Of a stretch of DNA of 32,738 nt, positions 7,954 to 14,325 are shown one piece after another. How positions within the stretch are numbered: the first letter of the stretch is position 1; every line of letters starts with the position of its first letter. Made by a program: the position numbers and the translations under genes. The notes below the pieces were generated by a model, which was not told the DNA's origin, ran no database searches, and was given only the letters and a program-made list of their open reading frames with translations. Origin of the DNA: Verrucomicrobiota bacterium (lineage in GTDB: Bacteria; Verrucomicrobiota; Verrucomicrobiia; Limisphaerales; AAA164-E04); NCBI GenBank assembly GCA_023257935.1, contig JALRAZ010000117.1, forward strand, positions 1-32,738, written 5' to 3'.

Positions 7954-9363
7954 TCAGTATAGGTTGTATTTGGACATTTTCCGGTGAAGGGTCCGCCGGC
8001 TCATCCCCATGAGCCGGGCCGCCTCCGTTCGGTTTCCGCGGGTCGCCTTGAGCGCTTCAATCATGAGCTGCTTCTCGTTTTCCTGCAGGGAAAAGCCGCT
8101 CAGAGAACCGCCCGCCTCTTTGCTTGAGGAGGCCTGGGCATGGGCTGAAAAAAGCAAATGGCCGCCATCTTCGGGCCTGGCCGCCGAAGGGCTAGCTCTC
8201 AATGGAGATGGCAGGTCAGAAAGATCGACTTTCCTGCCGCGAGCAAAGACCACACCATGTTCGACTGCAGCCCGCAATTCGCGCACGTTGCCTGGCCATG
8301 GATAACGAATCAAGCCCTCAAGTGCCTCCTTGGAAAACTCGCTGACCTGCTTGCGATTTTGTTCTGCAAACTCCGCGAGAAAACCCACTGCAAGAGCCGG
8401 GATATCGGTCGCTCTTTGCCTGAGTGGGGGCAGGTTGATTTCGACCACCCGGAGACGATAATAGAGGTCCTCGCGAAATTTCCCCTCGGCCATTAGTTTT
8501 GGAAGATCCTTGTTGGTTGCCGCCAGCAAACGCACGTCAACATGCATGGTCTTGGTGGAACCCACCCGCTCGAAGGAGCGCTCCCCAAGAATACGAAGGA
8601 GCTTGATTTGAGTGGACGGATCAATTTCTCCGATTTCATCTAGGAAAAGGGTCCCACCATCGGCTTTTTCAAACCGCCCGATACGCCGCTCATGAGCTCC
8701 AGTAAAAGCCCCCTTTTCATGACCGAAAAGTTCGCTCTCAAGCAGGGTGGGCGATAGGCCCGCGCAGTGAACGGTCACCATGGGGTGGTGCGATCGGTGG
8801 CTGGATTGATGGATAGCCTTGGCAATCAGCTCCTTGCCTGTGCCGCTTTCTCCCAATACAAGCACGGTCGCGTTGGTCGGAGCCACTTGCTCAACCATAT
8901 CAAATACCTGCCGCATGGCCGGTGACTCCCCCACAATGCTGGAGGTCTTGAAACGCTTGCCCAGTTGCTGGCGAAGCACGACATTTTCCTCCTCGAGTCG
9001 GCGCAGCTTAAGAGAACGCTGGATTTTCTTTTCCAGGTCTTCGATGAGCATGCTGCCCTTGGGAAGATAATCGTCTGCACCTTCCTTCATGGCCTGCACA
9101 GCGGTCTCTTCCGATCCGAAGGCTGTCATCAGGATGCACACTGGGGGTTGAGCCAGGCTCTTGGCTCGCTTGATGAGTTTGAGCCCATCTTCTCCAGGCA
9201 TGCGAAAATCCGTTAGGAGCACATCAAAGGACTCTGCTTCGAGTAACTCGATTGCCGAGGTAGCACTATCGGCGATATAAACTTCGTAGTGATCCTCGAG
9301 GACAGCCCGCAAGCCTTCCCGTTGCGTTTTCTCATCGTCGACAATCAGCAGAAGAGGTTTCAT
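7954..9363 (-). CDS. NtrC-family sigma54 response regulator
   Basis: 469 residues. The receiver domain (1-120) has acidic pocket D9 D10, phospho-acceptor D52 (LLTDFRMPGEDG), T80 and K102. The AAA+ domain (about 143-375) has Walker A GESGTGKE (171-178) and the sigma54-contact loop GAFTGA (218-223), followed by the Walker B region GGTLFLDEIGE. The C-terminal Fis-type helix-turn-helix is at about 426-469 (NRTEAARLMGMSRRTLHRKM). All signature residues are intact, so it should be a phosphorylation-dependent activator of sigma54 promoters. The cognate kinase gene lies just upstream with a small ORF between. Downstream are the glycosyltransferase and EPS genes, the likely targets, as with PrsK/PrsR-type regulators of exosortase/EPS loci (an analogy, not shown here). 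Confidence 0.95.
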   Translation of the reverse strand: MKPLLLIVDDEKTQREGLRAVLEDHYEVYIADSATSAIELLEAESFDVLLTDFRMPGEDGLKLIKRAKSLAQPPVCILMTAFGSEETAVQAMKEGADDYLPKGSMLIEDLEKKIQRSLKLRRLEEENVVLRQQLGKRFKTSSIVGESPAMRQVFDMVEQVAPTNATVLVLGESGTGKELIAKAIHQSSHRSHHPMVTVHCAGLSPTLLESELFGHEKGAFTGAHERRIGRFEKADGGTLFLDEIGEIDPSTQIKLLRILGERSFERVGSTKTMHVDVRLLAATNKDLPKLMAEGKFREDLYYRLRVVEINLPPLRQRATDIPALAVGFLAEFAEQNRKQVSEFSKEALEGLIRYPWPGNVRELRAAVEHGVVFARGRKVDLSDLPSPLRASPSAARPEDGGHLLFSAHAQASSSKEAGGSLSGFSLQENEKQLMIEALKATRGNRTEAARLMGMSRRTLHRKMSKYNLY

Positions 9364-9377
9364 GAGTGGCCGTATGA

Positions 9378-9650
9378 CTATCGCAGGGATGACAGAGAAT
9401 CTTGGCTGGTCATCGACGAGCCAGGGTTTTGACTGGAGGTCATCTCCCGTTTTCTCATGAGATGAGCTTGATGGGCCATAAAACGCTTGTCGGTGGCAGG
9501 ACTATCCAATGGATGTAGCCATGCCTGCTGAGTGCAATCGGCACCCCTAGCAAGCAATGTGACCGAAACCTTTCTTCTAAGCAAGGCCGGGGAACTGGCT
9601 ACGGACGTGTCAGAGCCCTCTCCCGCTATCCATTTTGTAGCAAAAATCAT
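9378..9650 (-). CDS. Small hypothetical protein between kinase and regulator
   Basis: 90 residues. Its ATG at 9650 overlaps the histidine-kinase TGA (ATGA), and its stop lies 14 nt before the response-regulator ATG, so it exactly fills the gap. The sequence is hydrophilic with basic and Ser-rich stretches, no membrane helix and a serine-rich end (SSQNPGSSMTSQDSLSSLR). I recognise no domain. The coupled start and tight packing support translation. The low-complexity composition leaves open a non-coding spacer that happens to be open. Confidence 0.5.
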   Translation of the reverse strand: MIFATKWIAGEGSDTSVASSPALLRRKVSVTLLARGADCTQQAWLHPLDSPATDKRFMAHQAHLMRKREMTSSQNPGSSMTSQDSLSSLR

Positions 9651-10909
9651 GATGGACCGAGCAGCTTTTCCTGTTGCTCAAAAAGAGGCAACCAGAGCCT
9701 GAATATGGTGCCACTGGGCTGATTGGGCTCGACCATGATGCGCCCCCCGTGATCGCGAATAATGCGGTGAACAATCATCAGCCCAAGCCCAGTCCCCTTG
9801 CGCTTGGTAGTATAGTAGGGTTCAAAAATACGGCTGATTCGATCTTTGGAAATGCCCATGCCGTTGTCTTCTACCGACAACCAAACACCGTCGGCATCTC
9901 GCTTGGTGCGAATCCTCAGCAGGCCATCCTTGTCCATGGCCTGCATGGCATTTTTAATCAAGTTAACCAATACTTGCTTGATCTGTGCACGATCCAAGGG
10001 TGGGTCAGGTAGCTGTTCATCGAGCTCTTCAACCAATTCGATACCGCGATTGGCCAGTTCGGGCCTGAGCAATTCAATGGTTTCGATCACAATGGCATTA
10101 AGGTGGTCGGGCTTGCGGTCAGGAATGGTCGGCCGCATAGCCTGCAAAAACTGTGTGATAATCAATTCCAGGCGGTTGATTTCGCCCCTTGAAACCGACA
10201 CAAATTCCTCAAGCCGCTCTAGCGATTGCTCCATGTTCAGCGCACCCACCTCGGCTTCCAAATTCTTGGGCGGCCTGCCTCGACCTCGCTTGCCGAGCTG
10301 ACGCTGTTGAGTCATCATGTCTCGAATCTTGGCAGTCTCCCTGCCAATCAGTTGAAGGTGAATGTGCAAAGCGTTGAGCGGATTGCCAATCTCGTGAGCC
10401 ACACTGCTGGCCAGAAGGGTCAAAGTGTGTACCCGCTCTGACTCAATGGCTTCTACTGTTTTTTTCCTGGATTCGGTGACGTCATGAAGAACCAGCACAT
10501 AGCCTGTGTTTTCCTGATTCTGTTGCTGTATCGCAGCCCCATAAAGCCTAAGAAAACATGTCTTGGGGTAGGTCAGGGCATACTCCAGCCTCACCATGCT
10601 AGGGGCTGCTTCATGGCTCATTGAGTCGACGAAATGGTCCCAATTGAAGGCGGGAATGAGTTGATGCACCGAACGCTGTTCCATGGGCTCCTTGCCCGAG
10701 CTTAAAAGGTCCCGCGCTGCCTGATTGCAGTATTGGATCCTACCCTTAGGATTGACCACAAGGATGCCATCCTCGATGACATTGAAGACCGTTTCAAAGA
10801 GCTGCCGTTGCTCCTCTAGCCGCTGCACCACATTCTGGATTCCCTCGGTGTCAAGCCGATCAATGCGACCGAGAATCTTATCAAGGAAGCTGGAATTAAA
10901 ACTCGCCAT
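9647..10909 (-). CDS. PAS-domain sensor histidine kinase (NtrB-like, soluble)
   Basis: 420 residues from ATG 10909; an in-frame TTG at 10936 is possible. No membrane segment, so a cytoplasmic sensor. A short coiled coil (about 20-38) leads into a PAS domain at about 38-145 (FNVIEDGILVVNPKGRIQYCNQ). The dimerisation/phospho-acceptor domain has H172 in SSVAHEIGNPLNAL. The ATPase domain has N-box NLIKNAMQAM, G1 VEDNGMGIS, F-box FEPYYTTK and G2 KGTGLGL. Between the two helices of the phospho-acceptor domain there is an insertion with a basic AT-hook-like motif (KRGRGRPPK, about 207-215). The stop overlaps the next small ORF (ATGA). Likely partner: the NtrC-class regulator downstream. The signal is unknown. 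Confidence 0.93.
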   Translation of the reverse strand: MASFNSSFLDKILGRIDRLDTEGIQNVVQRLEEQRQLFETVFNVIEDGILVVNPKGRIQYCNQAARDLLSSGKEPMEQRSVHQLIPAFNWDHFVDSMSHEAAPSMVRLEYALTYPKTCFLRLYGAAIQQQNQENTGYVLVLHDVTESRKKTVEAIESERVHTLTLLASSVAHEIGNPLNALHIHLQLIGRETAKIRDMMTQQRQLGKRGRGRPPKNLEAEVGALNMEQSLERLEEFVSVSRGEINRLELIITQFLQAMRPTIPDRKPDHLNAIVIETIELLRPELANRGIELVEELDEQLPDPPLDRAQIKQVLVNLIKNAMQAMDKDGLLRIRTKRDADGVWLSVEDNGMGISKDRISRIFEPYYTTKRKGTGLGLMIVHRIIRDHGGRIMVEPNQPSGTIFRLWLPLFEQQEKLLGPS

Positions 10910-10942
10910 CTTATGCTCAGCCACCGGCAACACCAAGGCTGC

Positions 10943-11941
10943 TCACAGCCAGCCCTTGCGTTTGAAGTAAAGATAAGTACCCGCAGTGGAAAACACCATC
11001 ACCACCGAAGCCAACATGTATCCATGCGAAGCGCTCAGCTCGGGCATGGTAGCGAAGTTCATCCCATACCAGGTCCCGATCATCATCATGGGTGTGGTGA
11101 TGAGGGTGATCATGGTCAAGAGCTTGACCACCTCGCCAGTCTGGTTAGAGGACATATTCAGATAGAGCTGCAGGACTGCCGTCAGCGAGTCGGTGTAATG
11201 CTGGGCCATCTCATGAATTCGAAACAGGTCATCATACACATCCCGGTAATAAGGAATAAGCTTAGGACGTATCAGTTTAAACTCCCCACGAGCAAAACGC
11301 CAGAGCACCTCTCTCTGAGGCACAATGATGCGCCGCAGATGCTGCACTTCTTTTTTAATGGCCGTGATCTTGTTCAGGACATGAGCGTCGGCATGCTGAA
11401 GCACTTCAGCCTCAAGCTCCCCAATTTCAAATGCCATCTCCTCCATGGCGGGCTTGTAATTGTCCACCAGATTATCCAGCAAGGTATGGGCAAGCCGATC
11501 AGGGGCACGAGCCACCTGTTTCTTCAAGCGCAGGCATTGCTCCTCCGCCACCTGAATACTTCGCAATGGTTTGGCATGGCAGGTCACCAGAAAGTTTTTG
11601 CCCAAGAAAAAATTCAGCTCACTGGTGGCAAAAACCCCATCTTCACGGCTGTAGTCAACGGCATGGATCAGCATGAACAGATAGGGCGCAAAGTGATCTT
11701 CCTCCTTAGGCTCATACTCCTCTACCTTGGGGGCGCCCAAATCCGAGACACAATCCTCAATGGAAAGAGGATGAAAATGGAACACTTCCTCTAGCACCAT
11801 CTTGAGGTCCTGCTCAGTAGGGTTCTCCAAATCAACCCACAAAAACAGGTTGGTGTTGTCAAGCAGGGTCGGCATGAGGAAAGGTTCCATGTCACGCGAA
11901 TGGAGCTTTCCTTGAGTGGTGAATGCAAAGGACCTGATCAT
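10943..11941 (-). CDS. corA: CorA-family divalent metal transporter
   Basis: 332 residues from ATG 11941; an in-frame ATG at 12001 would add 20 residues. A large N-terminal cytoplasmic domain contains the CorA pattern HPLSIEDC and the long stalk helix region. Two C-terminal membrane helices follow, the first ending in YGMNF, the diagnostic GMN motif of the pore entrance, then a basic tail (YFKRKGWL). The expected transport is Mg2+ (or Co2+/Ni2+) influx. The gene is 33 nt upstream of the histidine-kinase ATG and in the same orientation, so the two may share a transcript. Whether metal supply and the kinase signal are linked is not shown by the sequence. Confidence 0.92.
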   Translation of the reverse strand: MIRSFAFTTQGKLHSRDMEPFLMPTLLDNTNLFLWVDLENPTEQDLKMVLEEVFHFHPLSIEDCVSDLGAPKVEEYEPKEEDHFAPYLFMLIHAVDYSREDGVFATSELNFFLGKNFLVTCHAKPLRSIQVAEEQCLRLKKQVARAPDRLAHTLLDNLVDNYKPAMEEMAFEIGELEAEVLQHADAHVLNKITAIKKEVQHLRRIIVPQREVLWRFARGEFKLIRPKLIPYYRDVYDDLFRIHEMAQHYTDSLTAVLQLYLNMSSNQTGEVVKLLTMITLITTPMMMIGTWYGMNFATMPELSASHGYMLASVVMVFSTAGTYLYFKRKGWL

Positions 11942-12036
11942 GCCCAGAAATATTGATGCCGCAAGCAGACCATTTTGGACCCAGCCCCCGGGTGATGGCA
12001 AGTCAGTAAGCCCTCAGCAAGCATCCAACTCGGCCA

Positions 12037-12064
12037 TTGACAAACGGCGCATAAGCACTATTTT
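12037..12064 (+). promoter_or_regulatory. Promoter of rpsT
   Basis: TTGACA at 12037-12042, a 16-nt spacer and TATTTT at 12059-12064 (four of six). The predicted start is about 35 nt before the rpsT ATG. Confidence 0.45.
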
Positions 12065-12104
12065 GACCGGCTATTGATTAAATAAACCCATATTCGTATC
12101 AGAC

Positions 12105-12368
12105 ATGCCCAATACAAAATCCGCCATCAAACGCACCCGAAGTAACGCCAAGAAGCAACAGGTTAATCGCGCTGTGAAGTCACGTATCGGGACACTTGAG
12201 AGGCAGTTCAAGGAACAAGTGGCCAGCGGTGACAAAGAAGCCACGCAGGCTGCCCTAAAAAATGTGGCCTCCGCCTACGACAAGGCAGCCAAGAAGGGTG
12301 TGGTCCACGCGAACAAGGCAGCCAACAAGAAGTCTAGCCTGACCAAACTTGCCAACACCTTGGCCTAA
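12105..12368 (+). CDS. rpsT: 30S ribosomal protein S20
   Basis: 87 residues, very Lys/Arg/Ala-rich and helical. It opens with MPNTKSAIKRTRSNAKK, the conserved S20 N-terminus that binds the 5' domain of 16S rRNA, and contains the typical late segment AAKKGVVHANKAANKKSSL. Length is the family norm. It stands alone with its own promoter-like element upstream and a strong terminator 34 nt after the stop, so it is monocistronic. CorA is divergent upstream. Confidence 0.98.
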   Translation: MPNTKSAIKRTRSNAKKQQVNRAVKSRIGTLERQFKEQVASGDKEATQAALKNVASAYDKAAKKGVVHANKAANKKSSLTKLANTLA

Positions 12369-12401
12369 GAATCAGGCTCAAGCCTGTTCAATTTTCTTCT
12401 C

Positions 12402-12431
12402 GAGGCCTGATCGCATCAGATCAGGCCTTTT
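12402..12431 (+). terminator. Rho-independent terminator of rpsT
   Basis: Nine-bp stem AGGCCTGAT (12403-12411) with ATCAGGCCT (12420-12428), 8-nt loop, followed by TTTAT. Strongly predicted for the plus-strand rpsT message. Confidence 0.85.
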
Positions 12432-12524
12432 ATGCCTAGGTCTCCTCAACGAGTGAATCTCGACGATGTTTCGAATTTCGCGACTTCGGCTCTCGGACAT
12501 TGAGTCCTGTAGGCCTTTCTAAGG

Positions 12525-12560
12525 AGTCGCCTATTGGGATGGCGACTGCTTTTTGCTTTT
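12525..12560 (+). terminator. Second plus-strand terminator without an assigned gene
   Basis: Seven-bp stem AGTCGCC (12525-12531) with GGCGACT (12541-12547), 9-nt loop, followed by GCTTTTTGCTTTT. It is oriented for a plus-strand transcript and lies about 95 nt after the rpsT terminator. Confidence 0.6.
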
Positions 12561-12685
12561 GGACCTTCCTTGGGGCGTTTTGGGCTAGTAGCAGCAACTT
12601 ACAAAAATGCCCAAGGCTGGGCCGTGGCGCCAGATAGCCAAACTGACTCAGCCTTAGGTCGGCAAGGATGCTTCGTAAAACTTGC

Positions 12686-12734
12686 TTCTTGGGGGGAGAA
12701 ATAAATCAACCAAGAACCGCCTTAAGTCCCCCCA
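12686..12734 (+). promoter_or_regulatory. Alternative hairpins, possible RNA switch
   Basis: TGGGGGGA (12690-12697) is perfectly complementary to TCCCCCCA (12727-12734). The overlapping TTCTTGG (12686-12692) is perfectly complementary to CCAAGAA (12710-12716). The two stems share bases and cannot form together. No coding gene on the plus strand follows at once (the next is kdsA at 13470), so a cis role is unclear. A chance arrangement is possible. Confidence 0.25.
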
Positions 12735-12895
12735 GAAATCATGGGCTGACATGGTGGTAGCCTGTAGCTCAAGCAAGCCGCAAAAATCAACGAACAGAAC
12801 CAACAGTGGATGCGGTCCAAACCTCACGTTAGGCTAAGGCAAGCAAAGATCCCCGAGGCAGCATTGGGTCGCCCATGGCTGAACGACCATGGACA

Positions 12896-13360
12896 TCAGC
12901 CCTTGTAAATGATCACCACTCCAAAATCATTCAGCTGCTGTTTGCTCGCCAAATCTACGTAAGAGTAATTGATGGTATTCACACTCACAATGTTGGTTTC
13001 GCCAATCTGATTTAAGATTTCAGTCACCCGCTCATCAAAGGCATCATGCCCTACCTCTCGGCAATCACCGTGCCTAATGGTTTTGATGCGCAAAATTTTG
13101 TCCCCGTCTTTCTGTGATTCGAGCGGGGGTTTGGACTTGGTGATCAGGGGCTCAGAGGGGCCCTGACGATCAGGCACCTTGAACTGCTTTTCCTCACGGG
13201 CGGTAGTCTGTGAAGGAGGGTGAATCTTGACATTGGCGGCGTCAGCCTCAGGGATGGTCAAAGAGGTTTCGCACGAAGGACACCCAATCTCGCTCCCAGC
13301 TCCAGAGGCGTCAACCACTAGTTCCTGATGGCAATCGGGGCAATTAAAAATGATGTCCAT
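12896..13360 (-). CDS. Zinc-ribbon hypothetical protein
   Basis: 154 residues. The N-terminus is a zinc ribbon with two CxxC pairs (CPDC at 8-11 and CPSC near 27-30) around a short beta hairpin. A polar Pro/Lys-rich linker spans about 45-85. A conserved-looking C-terminal domain of about 65 residues follows (ILRIKTIRHGDCREVGHDAFDERVT onward) that ends in a beta strand (FGVVIIYKG). I do not recognise a function for the C-terminal domain; such ribbon-plus-linker proteins are common in Verrucomicrobiota. The gene is divergent from kdsA across 109 nt. No membrane segment, so cytoplasmic. Confidence 0.75.
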   Translation of the reverse strand: MDIIFNCPDCHQELVVDASGAGSEIGCPSCETSLTIPEADAANVKIHPPSQTTAREEKQFKVPDRQGPSEPLITKSKPPLESQKDGDKILRIKTIRHGDCREVGHDAFDERVTEILNQIGETNIVSVNTINYSYVDLASKQQLNDFGVVIIYKG

Positions 13361-13469
13361 GGCTCAATCTATTGTGAAATTCATTTTAAAGCTCCCCACC
13401 AACCTTGACCAGTGTTTTTGCTGAGGCTGATTTGACTGGTATCGGCATGGCAGCTGCCTACGATACCCC

Positions 13470-14288
13470 ATGATGAGGCCACAAACAGCCCGATTATACC
13501 AATCCATGAGGAAACGAAGGTCATTTTTCCTGATGGCTGGTCCATGTGTGATTGAAGATACCCAAGGCTGCATGGTGATAGCGCGTCACCTTTCCAAGTG
13601 CTGCCAGCGCCTCAACATCCCTTTCATCTTCAAGGCTAGCTTTGACAAGGCTAATCGCACCTCAGCCAATTCGTTTCGCGGGCCTGGGCTTGAGGAAGGC
13701 CTGAGAACCTTGATCCATGTACGAGAAAAAGTCGGATGCCATGTGATGACAGATGTCCATACCGAGGATCAGGCCAAGGAAGCCAGCGCCTATCTGGACA
13801 TTCTCCAGATTCCAGCGTTTCTTTGTCGCCAGACCGATTTACTGATAGCTGCTGCCTCGGGAAAAGCCATGGTCAATATCAAGAAAGGGCAATTCCTGAG
13901 TGCAGGAGATATGGAACACGTCGTGGCCAAGTTACGTGCCGTCGGCAAGCAGAGGATTATCTTAACCGAACGCGGCACAACTTTTGGTTATCACAATCTT
14001 GTCGTCGACATGAGATCGATCCCCATCATGCAAGCATTGGAACTACCGGTCGTATTCGATGCCACCCACTCAGTTCAATTACCTGGCGGGAAAGGTGACC
14101 GATCCGATGGGCAGGCTGTTTTTGCCCCGACCCTGGCCAAGGCGGCTCTGGCTTCAGGAGCCAATGGGCTGTTCATCGAAACGCACCCAAACCCTGAGGC
14201 TTCACCCAGCGATGGGCCCAACATGATTGCACTCAATGACATGAATAAATTACTCAAAGAGTGCTTACGGCTCTGCAGGGCCCTTTAA
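13470..14288 (+). CDS. kdsA: 3-deoxy-D-manno-octulosonate-8-phosphate synthase (metal-dependent class)
   Basis: 272 residues. It condenses phosphoenolpyruvate with arabinose-5-phosphate to make KDO-8-phosphate, the committed step to the LPS inner-core sugar KDO, in the cytoplasm. Motifs: AGPCVIED, KASFDKANRTS, the catalytic-loop segment TERGTTFGYHNLVVDMRS and FDATHSVQLPGG. Four metal ligands are present at C26, H200, E237 and D248, each offset by 15 from the Aquifex enzyme (C11, H185, E222, D233), so this is the metal-dependent form rather than the E. coli type with Asn. Tandem ATGs lie at 13470 and 13473, and ATG 13506 would still keep the barrel. It heads a run of envelope genes: LptA-like, lptB. 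Confidence 0.96.
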   Translation: MMRPQTARLYQSMRKRRSFFLMAGPCVIEDTQGCMVIARHLSKCCQRLNIPFIFKASFDKANRTSANSFRGPGLEEGLRTLIHVREKVGCHVMTDVHTEDQAKEASAYLDILQIPAFLCRQTDLLIAAASGKAMVNIKKGQFLSAGDMEHVVAKLRAVGKQRIILTERGTTFGYHNLVVDMRSIPIMQALELPVVFDATHSVQLPGGKGDRSDGQAVFAPTLAKAALASGANGLFIETHPNPEASPSDGPNMIALNDMNKLLKECLRLCRAL

Positions 14289-14325
14289 GGCACGCCACAG
14301 TGACCAGCCAAAAAGGTATTGAATC

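Larger units (their letters stand above)
12432..12895. other. Gene-free interval of about 460 nt with structured RNA potential
   Basis: No frame of useful length on either strand and no tRNA, tmRNA, 6S or RNase P signature that I can recognise. It holds a second plus-strand terminator (12525-12560) and a pair of mutually exclusive hairpins (12686-12734). The terminator without a gene in front suggests either a backup for rpsT or the end of a short unannotated RNA. Confidence 0.4.

Noticed and set aside
10913-11794. 293-codon plus-strand frame opposite corA
   Set aside because: Antisense of a gene with the GMN motif; His/Gln-rich, low-complexity product with no domain.
12460-12490. Possible tRNA T-arm (TTCGAAT)
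   Set aside because: The flanking bases do not form a 5-bp T stem and no acceptor or anticodon stem fits.
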